A stretch of DNA of 64,000 nucleotides from contig RAYO01000013.1 in the NCBI GenBank assembly GCA_003612335.1, positions 98,259 through 162,258 of the forward strand, in the 5' to 3' direction. Each line of letters opens with the position of its first letter. Position 1 is the first letter of the stretch. Below are positions 52,848-61,258 of this stretch, in pieces. The position numbers were made by a program, and so were the translations under genes. A model generated the notes under the pieces. That model was not told where the DNA came from and did no database searches. It saw only the letters and a program-made list of their open reading frames with translations. The DNA is from a bacterium 1xD42-67. Lineage in GTDB: Bacteria; Bacillota; Clostridia; Oscillospirales; Oscillospiraceae.

Positions 52848-55775
52848 ATGGAACACGAACAGCGGGACAGCTATCTGATTCCACCAAACTTTATCGAGGG
52901 CGGCACACTGCTGGGCGGCATGTTCAAGACCCGCAACGTCATTGAGGCTGGCATTCTGGGCGCCGCCGTTGGCCTGCCGGTCATGGGCCTGGGCCTCTCC
53001 CTGACTGCCCGGATCATCATTCTGTGCCTGACGGCCCTGCCCCTCGTCCTCCTGGCCCTGATTGGCGTTGGGGGGAGCAGTTTGTCATCGTTCATTCTGC
53101 TGTTTTTCAGCTATTTGCGAAACCGCCGAGTATTGTCCCAGGACGCTCCGGCGCGGGGGTGGGACGGCAAGGAGTTGTCCATGCTCCCTACCTGGTTGCA
53201 GAGTAAGCGACCCGCAGAGGAACAAGAGGCCGAAGCACAGCCCAAAAGCAAAAGCCGCTTTCAGGTGGATTTGAAGGCGCGAAAGCTGGATCAGTTCAAA
53301 ACATTCCTGGAGCCGGAGGAGGTGGTGCGTCCCATCAATCCACTGGCCGACTACATTCCTATTGAAAAGGTCGCCAACGGCATCATCTACACCAGAGATC
53401 ACCGCTATGTCAAGCTGGTCGAGGTGGTCCCGGTCAACTTTCTGCTCCGCAGCGCCAGGGAACAGCGCAGTATCATCTATTCCTTTATCAGCTATCTGAA
53501 AATTGCGCCGGTGAAGGTACAGTTCAAGGTGCTGACCAAGCGGGCGGACATCAACCGGCACATGGACACGGTGCGCCGGGAGCTGGCTCAAGAGACGGAC
53601 GAACGCTGCCGCCAGCTGCAAGAGGACTATCTGCGGCTGATTCAACAGTTGGGGTCCCGTGAGGCCATCACCCGGCGGTTTTTCCTGGTATTTGAACATG
53701 AGCTGCTGCCTGGCACCAAACGGGGCCAGGAAGAGGCCGAGGCGATTGCCTCCCTCCAGACCGCCGCCCGCACCGCCGCCAACTACCTTCGTCAGTGCGG
53801 CAACGAGGTCATCAGCCATGAGAATGAGGATGAAGCCACCTGTGAGATCCTGTATAATATCCTCTGCCGTCAGGCCAGCAACGAGAAGCCCTTTCCCCAA
53901 AAGGTCAAGGAGGTGCTGGCTGAATACATGGTGGCTGGCCGCCCCCTGGATACCATCCCCTCCAATGACTTTTACGCCCCTTCTCATATTGACCTGACCC
54001 ACGGGCGGTACATCTGCATTGATGGTGTTTATTACGCCTATCTGCTTGTACCGTCGGACGGCTATAAGGCCCAGGTTCCCGCCGGCTGGCTGTCCCTGTT
54101 GGTCAACGCCGGGGACGGGATCGACATGGATATGTTTCTCTCCCGCCAGCCCAAGGACCGGATGATAAGGAAGCTGGGCCAGCAGCTGCGTATCAACCGC
54201 AGTAAAATCAAAGAGACCAGCGACACCAACACCGATTTCGACGACCTGGACAGCGCCATCCGAAGCGGTTATCTCCTGAAAGACGGTCTGAGCAACAACG
54301 AGGACTTTTACTATCTGAATCTGCTCATTACCATCACCGCCGACAATGTGGACGACCTGGAGTGGAAGGTGGCCGAGATGAAAAAGCTGCTGCTCAGTCA
54401 GGATATGGATATACAGCCCTGTTCCTTCTGTGAGGAACAGGCTTTTTTGTCCTCCCTGCCCCTGGTTTCCTTGGAGCGGCGGCTGTTTGAGCGGTCCAAG
54501 CGAAACGTGCTGACCCTGGGTGCAGCCAGCTGTTACCCATTCACCAGCTACGAGATGTGCGACAACAACGGCATCCTGCTGGGGGTGAACAAGCACAACA
54601 ACTCCCTTATCATCGTGGATATCTTCGACTCCCGCATTTACAAGAATGCCAACATGGCGATTCTTGGCACCAGCGGGGCCGGCAAGACCTTCACCATGCA
54701 GCTCATGGCTCTGCGGATGCGTCGGAAGGGGATACAGGTGTTTATCGTGGCTCCGCTGAAAGGCCACGAGTTCCATCGGGCCTGCACCAACATCGGCGGC
54801 GAGTTCATCCAGATTTCCCCGGCCTCCAAGAACTGCATCAACGTCATGGAGATCCGCCGGGCGGACAAGTCGGTGGACGAGTTGCTGGACGGCCCCGGCG
54901 GAGTGGACAAATCTCTGCTGGCGGCCAAAATCCAGCGGCTGCACATCTTTTTCAGCCTGCTCATTCCCGATATGAACCATGAGGAACGGCAGCTTCTGGA
55001 CGACGCCCTTATTCGCACCTATGCCAAGCTGGGCATTACCCATGAGAACAGTACCCTGAACGACCCCGACCACCCCGGCCAATACCGCACCATGCCAGTG
55101 CTGGGGGATTTATATGAGGTGCTGAAGGACTCCAAGGATACCCGGCGGCTGGCAAACATTCTGAACCGGCTGGTCAACGGCTCCGCCAAGACCTTCAACC
55201 AGCAGACCAATGTATCCTTGGACAATAAATACATCGTGCTGGACATCTCCGAGCTGACCGGCGACCTGCTGACGGTGGGAATGTTCGTCGCCCTGGATTT
55301 CGTCTGGGACAAGGCCAAGGAGGACCGGACGGTGGAGAAGGCCATCTTCATTGACGAGTGCTGGCAGCTCATTGGGGCCAGCAGCAACCGACTGGCCGCC
55401 GAGTTTGTGCTGGAGATTTTCAAGATCATCCGGGGCTACGGCGGCTCCGCTATCTGCGCCACCCAGGACTTAAACGACTTCTTCGCGCTGGAGGACGGCA
55501 AGTACGGCAAGGGCATCATCAACAATGCCAAGACGAAGATCCTGCTCAATCTGGAGGATGAGGAGGCCCAGCGGGTCCAGTCCATCCTCCATCTCTCCGA
55601 GGCGGAGGTCATGGAGATTACCCACTTCGAGCGGGGCAGCGGGCTCATCAGTACCAACAACAATAATGTGACGGTGGAGATCAAATGCAGCCAGATGGAG
55701 AAGGAACTGATTACCACCGACCGCCGGGAACTGCAAGAGCTGCTGAATCGGGCCGAGGGCCAGGAAGCGGGGTAA
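52848..55775 (+). CDS. virB4: VirB4/TraE-type conjugation ATPase with N-terminal PrgI-like membrane segment
   Basis: A 975-residue protein. Residues about 1-90 have two membrane helices like PrgI (VIEAGILGAAVGLPVMGLGL). A VirB4 domain then follows, with Walker A GTSGAGKT at about 607 and Walker B IFIDECWQL at about 833, plus the GGSAICATQDLNDFF motif. The fused PrgI-VirB4 form is known in Gram-positive elements. It powers pilus or channel assembly at the cytoplasmic membrane. The start follows GTGAGGTGAG. It ends at an unusual repeat array. Confidence 0.95.
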   Translation: MEHEQRDSYLIPPNFIEGGTLLGGMFKTRNVIEAGILGAAVGLPVMGLGLSLTARIIILCLTALPLVLLALIGVGGSSLSSFILLFFSYLRNRRVLSQDAPARGWDGKELSMLPTWLQSKRPAEEQEAEAQPKSKSRFQVDLKARKLDQFKTFLEPEEVVRPINPLADYIPIEKVANGIIYTRDHRYVKLVEVVPVNFLLRSAREQRSIIYSFISYLKIAPVKVQFKVLTKRADINRHMDTVRRELAQETDERCRQLQEDYLRLIQQLGSREAITRRFFLVFEHELLPGTKRGQEEAEAIASLQTAARTAANYLRQCGNEVISHENEDEATCEILYNILCRQASNEKPFPQKVKEVLAEYMVAGRPLDTIPSNDFYAPSHIDLTHGRYICIDGVYYAYLLVPSDGYKAQVPAGWLSLLVNAGDGIDMDMFLSRQPKDRMIRKLGQQLRINRSKIKETSDTNTDFDDLDSAIRSGYLLKDGLSNNEDFYYLNLLITITADNVDDLEWKVAEMKKLLLSQDMDIQPCSFCEEQAFLSSLPLVSLERRLFERSKRNVLTLGAASCYPFTSYEMCDNNGILLGVNKHNNSLIIVDIFDSRIYKNANMAILGTSGAGKTFTMQLMALRMRRKGIQVFIVAPLKGHEFHRACTNIGGEFIQISPASKNCINVMEIRRADKSVDELLDGPGGVDKSLLAAKIQRLHIFFSLLIPDMNHEERQLLDDALIRTYAKLGITHENSTLNDPDHPGQYRTMPVLGDLYEVLKDSKDTRRLANILNRLVNGSAKTFNQQTNVSLDNKYIVLDISELTGDLLTVGMFVALDFVWDKAKEDRTVEKAIFIDECWQLIGASSNRLAAEFVLEIFKIIRGYGGSAICATQDLNDFFALEDGKYGKGIINNAKTKILLNLEDEEAQRVQSILHLSEAEVMEITHFERGSGLISTNNNNVTVEIKCSQMEKELITTDRRELQELLNRAEGQEAG

Positions 55776-55777
55776 TG

Positions 55778-55979
55778 CGTATCCGGGCGGCGATATTACG
55801 GCGGTAATACGCCTTTTATACGTCTCCTGGCTTCGATACGCCTGCGATACTTCGATAATACGTCAAACAATTTTTGTACGGCGGTAATACGGCGTTTATA
55901 CGTACAGAGGTCTATGCCGTGCGTATAAACACCGCTTTTATACCGCTGGAATACGCCAATAATACGGCAATGATACGTA
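55778..55979. repeat. Phased TACG repeat array
   Basis: TACG occurs at 55797, 55808, 55819, 55837, (TACT 55848), 55859, 55877, 55888, 55899, (TACC 55941), 55952, 55963 and 55974. Steps are 11 bases within groups of three, and the first three groups repeat every 40 bases. Inverted CGTA occurs at both ends. The region has no ORF and lies between virB4 and the DUF5697 gene. It looks like an iteron-type binding site. Confidence 0.85.
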
Positions 55980-55992
55980 TGGGAGGCAGAAT

Positions 55993-56514
55993 ATGAAAAC
56001 GAGAGAACAAATCTACGGGCAAGAGGCCACCAGTATTCTTCGGGACATTACCATGTACCGGGCACTGACAGAGGAGCAGCTTCTCCGGCTCTACCCTGGA
56101 AAACGAGGCAAGGTCCAGAACCTTTTGTCCTATCTGACCAAGCAGGGGCGCATCTGGCACATCGACGGCCTGTACTGCGCCGCCCCGGAGTACGCCGGGG
56201 ATGTGGACAAGGGGCTGCTGGCCGCAATTTGGGTGCTGGCGGACTTCATTGACCGGGTGGAGTTCCACTCCGCAGGTGATTTCCCTGCCAAGCTGATCTT
56301 TTTCGCAGACGGCGAGGTGTACGAGGTCATCCATGCCGCCAACGGAAAAGAGACCCTGATCAACCACATCCTGTCCGCCCCGGCAGAGGAAGCGTCCAGC
56401 TATCTGATTCTGGTGGACAAGCCGGAACAGATCCCGGAACTGGAAATTCCCAACGTCCGCGGCTACTGTACCGTTTCCCCGGAAGGAGAAGTTCAATACT
56501 ATCAGAGAGAATAA
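55993..56514 (+). CDS. DUF5697-like protein of the conjugative element
   Basis: A 173-residue soluble protein. The N-terminal 60 residues (TSILRDITMYRALTEEQLLR, LLSYLTKQGRIW) look like a winged helix, and the rest has an alpha/beta layout (AKLIFFADGEVYEVIHAANG). It is a family seen next to virB4 and virD4 in clostridial elements, with unknown role. The ATG follows GGGAGG, placed 13 bases after the repeat array, so the array may control it. Read together with the next gene. Confidence 0.65.
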   Translation: MKTREQIYGQEATSILRDITMYRALTEEQLLRLYPGKRGKVQNLLSYLTKQGRIWHIDGLYCAAPEYAGDVDKGLLAAIWVLADFIDRVEFHSAGDFPAKLIFFADGEVYEVIHAANGKETLINHILSAPAEEASSYLILVDKPEQIPELEIPNVRGYCTVSPEGEVQYYQRE

Positions 56515-56529
56515 GGAAGGAGGACGGTC

Positions 56530-57192
56530 TTGAACCGAGCGATTCTATCCCAGCGTATTACATCCATTCTGGCCGATTTGAACCGGCTGACCAATGCCCT
56601 TTACGCTATGAATACCACCGACATCCAGCGATACCCCGATAACTATGAGGTGCTGTCCACCGACGCGGCTCTGCGGGCGGAGAATATCGCCTGCCGGCTG
56701 CGACACCTGATCTACTCCACTACCAGCATCAAAAAGGAGGAATATCTGACCTCAGCTGCCGTAATGCAGGGGATCAAGGTGGATGAGAACGATGGTGTTC
56801 TGGAAATCACACTGCCCTGTCTGCTTCCAAAACGGAAACAGCGGCAGAGTACGGAATACCTGCTTGATCCTTTTACCGCCGCCATGAGCCAATATGCCAG
56901 GAGCCGTCCCCTGCCCCGGCTCCAGCATTGCGTGGTCTGCTTTTCCCACGTCTACTGTCAGGACCTGCCCAAACGCCGGGTACGGGACTACGACAACCTG
57001 GAACTGAAGCAGTTTCTGGACGTGGCAGCCTCGTTCATTTTGACCGATGACAGCGGACTGCTGTGTGACGCCTACAACACCACTGAGCTGGGTGAAACGG
57101 ACTGCACCCGCATCTCCATTATGGACAGCGCACACTTCCCGGAATGGCTGGCGGAGCGTCAGGCGGCATTGCAATCCATCACAGATTTGTAG
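56530..57192 (+). CDS. DUF6100-type protein with RusA-like motif
   Basis: A 220-residue protein. Helical N-terminal half, then a C-terminal part with RRVRDYDNLELKQFLDVAAS and LTDDSGL. The spacing of D-x-D-N, K and D-D resembles the RusA family of Holliday-junction resolvases, but key residues need a profile check. Possibly a DNA-processing protein of the element. The start is TTG with GGAAGGAGG upstream. It ends before a GGGTCCCA/TGGGACCC inverted repeat at 57212-57254. Confidence 0.55.
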   Translation: MNRAILSQRITSILADLNRLTNALYAMNTTDIQRYPDNYEVLSTDAALRAENIACRLRHLIYSTTSIKKEEYLTSAAVMQGIKVDENDGVLEITLPCLLPKRKQRQSTEYLLDPFTAAMSQYARSRPLPRLQHCVVCFSHVYCQDLPKRRVRDYDNLELKQFLDVAASFILTDDSGLLCDAYNTTELGETDCTRISIMDSAHFPEWLAERQAALQSITDL

Positions 57193-57373
57193 TAAAAATC
57201 TCCCCTAACAGGGGTCCCATTTTGGGCTGTTTTGACACCTCCGTTTTGGGACCCTCAGTAAATTTTAGCAAAGCCTTATGCGGCAGAGGGTTTCCCGCCC
57301 TTGGGCCGGTATGGAAAATACCGAAGTTATACGCACCCTCGGTAAAAAACAGATGAAAAGAGGTGGTATCAAC

Positions 57374-58504
57374 ATGGCTGCTGGCAGTAAGCAAATTCCG
57401 CCCGAGGACACGCTGGCGAGCTTGCTGCTGACACTCACCGCTCTGTCTGGCGAGTTCCCCACGGCCCAGATAAGCCGCCTGCCCAGTACAGGCGCGTATC
57501 AGGAAAAAATCCTCAAATCGCTCAAAGGGGAAAAACTCCTGCGGACTTATTATCGTGATGGACTGCGGGCGCTTCGGTTGACCACAGCTGCAAAAAAGCT
57601 GCTGGTGGACAAGTGGCCGGATCGGTTTCTGCCCTATCTCTCCGGCAGCACTGAGACAAATGTGTTAAAGTCGGAAGTGCCCCGCCGTCTGCGGCTCCAC
57701 CGTATGGCTGAGGTTTTGGTGACAATGCTCAATGCAAACGTCACTGTATTCCCCTGGAAAAAGCCAGCTATATTCAGGCCCACGCCACTCGCCGCCGCTC
57801 CGTACATCAACCGGCCTGCCTACTACAGTTCCAGAGAAGTAAAAGGCTTGGGGGCACAGGCGGTCAAGATACGCGGCTCTCGCTCAACGGGCCTTCTTCT
57901 GACAGATGGTGTTATTTTCACTATTTACAACACCGGCACCTTTGCCATGAAGTGGGAGTACAAAGCGGAAATGCGGCTCAAAGCCATGCTCCAGACAGAG
58001 CTATGTCAACGCCGGCTCCCAGGACAGTATCAAAACGCCGCATTGAATGCCATCGTGTTCGGTCGGGACATGGAGCAGATGCTGCCGCTGATGAATGACG
58101 GTGGTGGACAGCGGGATCACTTTGTGTTGGACGGAAATTACCAGCATTTCTATTACCTGACCAGCGACCACCATGGAGAACTGATTTTGCAGCTGCTCTG
58201 TGACGCCGAACAGCAGGCGGTTCTGGATGCTATTCTCTTCCAGGACTTATCTCCCTGCCGCTCCGATTGGGTGGTGGAAAACGACGCGATGGACGGCGAT
58301 TCCCCGGTGCTGTTCGCCTACACCTGTGATATGCCCCGCATAAAACGGTTTGACACCGCGCTGGAGCTGCATGGGAAAACGGGGACGTTGTTTTGCTTCG
58401 ATTTCCAGGAGGACGCACTGCAGCAGGTCTGTGGTCAGAGGGTAAAAATAGAGAGCCTTGACTTTGAAAAGGTCAAGGCTCTGCTGTTTGACGGAGATTC
58501 TTGA
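57374..58504 (+). CDS. Replication-relaxation-like wHTH protein
   Basis: A 376-residue protein. Residues about 15-80 form a winged helix (LSGEFPTAQISRLPSTGAYQ, ILKSLKGEKLLRTYYRDGLR). The rest contains RRLRLHRMAEVLVTML and Tyr-rich stretches, like the Replic_Relax family found in mobile elements next to VirD4. The ATG at 57374 has AGAGGTGG six bases upstream; the open frame runs 32 codons further up but without support. The convergent toxin gene follows 12 bases after its stop. Confidence 0.6.
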   Translation: MAAGSKQIPPEDTLASLLLTLTALSGEFPTAQISRLPSTGAYQEKILKSLKGEKLLRTYYRDGLRALRLTTAAKKLLVDKWPDRFLPYLSGSTETNVLKSEVPRRLRLHRMAEVLVTMLNANVTVFPWKKPAIFRPTPLAAAPYINRPAYYSSREVKGLGAQAVKIRGSRSTGLLLTDGVIFTIYNTGTFAMKWEYKAEMRLKAMLQTELCQRRLPGQYQNAALNAIVFGRDMEQMLPLMNDGGGQRDHFVLDGNYQHFYYLTSDHHGELILQLLCDAEQQAVLDAILFQDLSPCRSDWVVENDAMDGDSPVLFAYTCDMPRIKRFDTALELHGKTGTLFCFDFQEDALQQVCGQRVKIESLDFEKVKALLFDGDS

Positions 58505-58516
58505 TCCGATGGTAGA

Positions 58517-58855
58517 TTACACATTTTCAAAATCAGTTTCTTCCATCAGTTGCGAGATGTCACGTCCAGCATAGAAAACTCTGGCGATTTGAACCAGCTG
58601 TTGCTCAGAGTCTACAAAGTAAAGTACCTTATAGTTTTTTACCAGCAGCTTCCGAATCCCAAGAGCACGAAGCCGTTCGTCATCCTCATACGGATAACGC
58701 TCCGGCATCTGCTTTAAGCCGAGGATTTCTTCTTTCAGGAGACGGTATAGATTTCCTGCGGTTCGGGGTTCTAAAAGGACTTGTCCGATATAGCGCACGA
58801 TGTCAGTAATGTCCGCCTGTGCCTGTATACCAATTTCGACCCGGTATTTTATCAT
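58517..58855 (-). CDS. relE: RelE/ParE-family toxin
   Basis: A 112-residue protein matching RelE/ParE (VEIGIQAQADITDIVRYIGQ, LGIRKLLVKNYKVLYFVDSE, VFYAGRD). RelE cuts mRNA on the ribosome; ParE blocks gyrase. Which applies is not clear. The start overlaps the antitoxin stop by four bases (ATGA), the usual arrangement. It stabilises the element in its host, by family knowledge. Confidence 0.9.
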   Translation of the reverse strand: MIKYRVEIGIQAQADITDIVRYIGQVLLEPRTAGNLYRLLKEEILGLKQMPERYPYEDDERLRALGIRKLLVKNYKVLYFVDSEQQLVQIARVFYAGRDISQLMEETDFENV

Positions 58856-59163
58856 AGGCCGAACTCAGCCTCAATATCCCGGAACACATCTTCTGCTGGG
58901 CGTGTACGGCCAGCAGCGCAGTCATCATAACCGCGCTTTATTTCGGCATAAAACTCGTCGCTTGTCAGACTTCCTGCGGCAACCGGCGTCTTGACGGGCA
59001 GCGTTACCTCAAAGGGAAGGCCGCGCCGAAGTACGATCTGGTTCAGGAAAATATTGATTGCGCTGGACATTGGCATTCCAAGCTGGGTCAAAATGCTCTC
59101 CGCTTGCTCTTTAAGCGAGGCATCTACTCTCGCAAAAACATTGGCGTCTTTCGCCATAGCCAT
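58852..59163 (-). CDS. relB: RelB/DinJ-family antitoxin
   Basis: A 103-residue protein with a ribbon-helix-helix N-terminus (AKDANVFARVDASLKEQAES, then ILTQLGMPMSSAINIFLNQI) and an acidic C-terminal part that binds the toxin. It represses its own promoter with the toxin. The start may be 59163 (ATG with AAAGGG close by) or 59157. A palindrome GCTATTGTATA..TATAATAGC covers its promoter. Confidence 0.9.
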   Translation of the reverse strand: MAMAKDANVFARVDASLKEQAESILTQLGMPMSSAINIFLNQIVLRRGLPFEVTLPVKTPVAAGSLTSDEFYAEIKRGYDDCAAGRTRPAEDVFRDIEAEFGL

Positions 59164-59180
59164 CACACCCTTTCAACGCT

Positions 59181-59209
59181 ATTATACGCTGTTGTCTATA
59201 CAATAGCAA
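59181..59209 (-). promoter_or_regulatory. Toxin-antitoxin promoter and operator
   Basis: TTGCTA, 17 bases, TATAAT on the minus strand, with an inverted GCTATT/AATAGC pair spanning it. Confidence 0.65.
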
Positions 59210-59230
59210 GCATTTTCGGAGGGATTTCAA

Positions 59231-61252
59231 ATATCAAAGAAAACGATCCTAAAGCTGCTGCTCATTTTGCCGGTCGCTCTGGGCGCTCTGCTCTACGGAA
59301 GCGGCTATATCGCCCAGTTCCTCTACAACTACGACGTGTGGCAGGCGGCGGGCGGAGTTTTCGGTACTGCCCCGGAATTTCCAGACGGTAACTTCTTTAT
59401 CTGTGTCGCCGCTGTGTTCCGCTGGCCCTACGGTCTGTACGGTGTGGGCGGCTGTGTGGCGGCTCTGGCTGTCCTGGTGTTCATGGTCATGCGGATGGGC
59501 TACAGCGAGACCGGCGCGTATGACCGGGAGCGCAACCTGATCTATTCCAACAAGGGGACTTACGGCACAGCGGGTTTCATGACTAAGAAAGAGCTGAAAG
59601 GTGTGCTGGACCTGGTTCCCAACATCCGCAAGCATCCCGGCATCATCCTGGGCGAGATAGACGGCGAAGTGATCTGTGTCCCGGAGAAGACCCGGTTCAA
59701 CGGCAATCTGGCGGTGTATGGGGCTAGCGGCTCTAAAAAGACCCGAGCCTTCTGCATGAACATGATCCTGCAAAGCGCCGCCCGAAGGTCCTCACTGGTA
59801 ATATGTGACCCAAAATCGGAGCTTTACGAAAAAAGCAGCGCCTACCTGCGGGACCAGGGCTACACCGTGAAGGTGTTCAACCTCGTTACGCCCGCCGCCT
59901 CCGACTCCTGGAACTGTCTTGCGGAGATCGAGGGCCAGGAGCTGATGGCCCAGCTGTTTTGTGACGTTATCATCAAAAACACCGGCAGCGAGCGGGGCGA
60001 CCACTTCTGGGACTCCGCCGAGCTGAATCTGCTGAAAGCCCTGGTGCTCTATGTGGAGCGGGGGTATCCACCGGAGAAGCGCAATATTGGTGAGGTGTAC
60101 CAGCTTCTTGCCATGAGCAGCGAAAAGGAACTGAACGCTATTTTTGATGTGCTGGACATTTCCCATCCGGCCAAGGCGCCCTACAGCATTTTCAAACAGT
60201 CCCCAGAGAGCGTCCGGGGCGGCGTCATTATCGGCCTTGGTTCCCGGCTTCAGGTATTTCAGAACCAGGACATCCGCAACATCACTGGTTTTGATGAAAT
60301 CGACCTGGAGCTGCCGGGCAAACAGCCCTGCGCCTATTACTGCATCACCAGCAATCAGGACAGCACCTTCGATTTCCTGTCCTCACTGTTTTTGTCGTTT
60401 ATTTTCATTAAGCTGGTGCGGTACGCGGATCAAAAGTGTCCCGGCGGGGCGCTCCCCGTTCCCGTCCATGTGCTGGGCGAGGAGCTGTGCGCCTGCGGGG
60501 TCATTCCAGACCTGTCCCGAAAAATATCGGTCATACGCTCCCGGAACATCAGCATGTCCTGTGTGTTCCAAAACCTGGCTGGCCTGCAAAACCGATACCC
60601 GCAGAACCAGTGGCAGGAAATTCTGGGCAACTGCGACATCACCCTGTTCCTGGGCTGCACCGATGCCCTGACCGCGCAGTTTATCTCTGACCGCACCGGC
60701 GAAGCGTCCATTGCTGTCACCAGCAAGGCCAAGCAGTTGGGCACATGGCGCATCTCCAACTATACCCCGGAGTACCGGGAGACCAGCGGCGTGGGCAAGC
60801 GGAAGCTGATGACCATGGACGAAGTATTGCGGATGGATGTTGACCGGGCACTGGTCATCCTCCGCAGAAGAAATGTACTGGAGGTTGATAAATACGACTA
60901 TTCCAAGCACCCCGAAGCAAAGAAGCTGCACCCGAGCAAGGCCGCCTCCCATGTTCCCGCATGGCAGACGGCTCAAAAGACGGCAGAGAGGAAGGAGGTG
61001 AAACCAGCTCCGCCCAGACCCAGGTCTGTGCGTAAACCCAAAGCGTCAGGCCAAAAGGCGGCCCCACCCAAGGCAGCGGCTCCGGCAGAATCTCCGGTGA
61101 TAACTCCAGAGGACACTCCGTCCGCTGCCATCGAACAGCCCCAGGCAAAGCCACCCGCACCGCCGGCATCTGAACCGGCCCCTAAAAAGCGTGTGGTGAC
61201 TGCGACTAAAGATTCTATTTTATCCAAACCAAAACCCAAAAAGGAGGAATGA
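59231..61252 (+). CDS. virD4: VirD4/TraG-type coupling protein
   Basis: The protein has two N-terminal membrane helices, a P-loop region (YGASGSKKTRAF) at about residue 164 from 59231, and SVIRSRNISMSCVFQNLAGL plus ILGNCDITLFLGCTDALT typical of VirD4. The last 120 residues are Pro/Ala/Lys-rich. It brings the relaxase-DNA complex to the channel. Walker A has KK where GK is usual, and the Walker B region reads HVLGEELCACG with EE in place of DE. No ATG starts the frame: GGAGGG lies seven bases before an ATA codon at 59231 (then SKKTILKLLLILP); the first standard start is TTG at 59267, inside the first helix. Confidence 0.9.
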   Translation: MSKKTILKLLLILPVALGALLYGSGYIAQFLYNYDVWQAAGGVFGTAPEFPDGNFFICVAAVFRWPYGLYGVGGCVAALAVLVFMVMRMGYSETGAYDRERNLIYSNKGTYGTAGFMTKKELKGVLDLVPNIRKHPGIILGEIDGEVICVPEKTRFNGNLAVYGASGSKKTRAFCMNMILQSAARRSSLVICDPKSELYEKSSAYLRDQGYTVKVFNLVTPAASDSWNCLAEIEGQELMAQLFCDVIIKNTGSERGDHFWDSAELNLLKALVLYVERGYPPEKRNIGEVYQLLAMSSEKELNAIFDVLDISHPAKAPYSIFKQSPESVRGGVIIGLGSRLQVFQNQDIRNITGFDEIDLELPGKQPCAYYCITSNQDSTFDFLSSLFLSFIFIKLVRYADQKCPGGALPVPVHVLGEELCACGVIPDLSRKISVIRSRNISMSCVFQNLAGLQNRYPQNQWQEILGNCDITLFLGCTDALTAQFISDRTGEASIAVTSKAKQLGTWRISNYTPEYRETSGVGKRKLMTMDEVLRMDVDRALVILRRRNVLEVDKYDYSKHPEAKKLHPSKAASHVPAWQTAQKTAERKEVKPAPPRPRSVRKPKASGQKAAPPKAAAPAESPVITPEDTPSAAIEQPQAKPPAPPASEPAPKKRVVTATKDSILSKPKPKKEE

Positions 61253-61258
61253 CAGCTA

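Noticed and set aside
57278..57373. N-terminal extension of the Replic_Relax-like protein
   Set aside because: No ribosome site before the upstream start; the ATG at 57374 has a good one.
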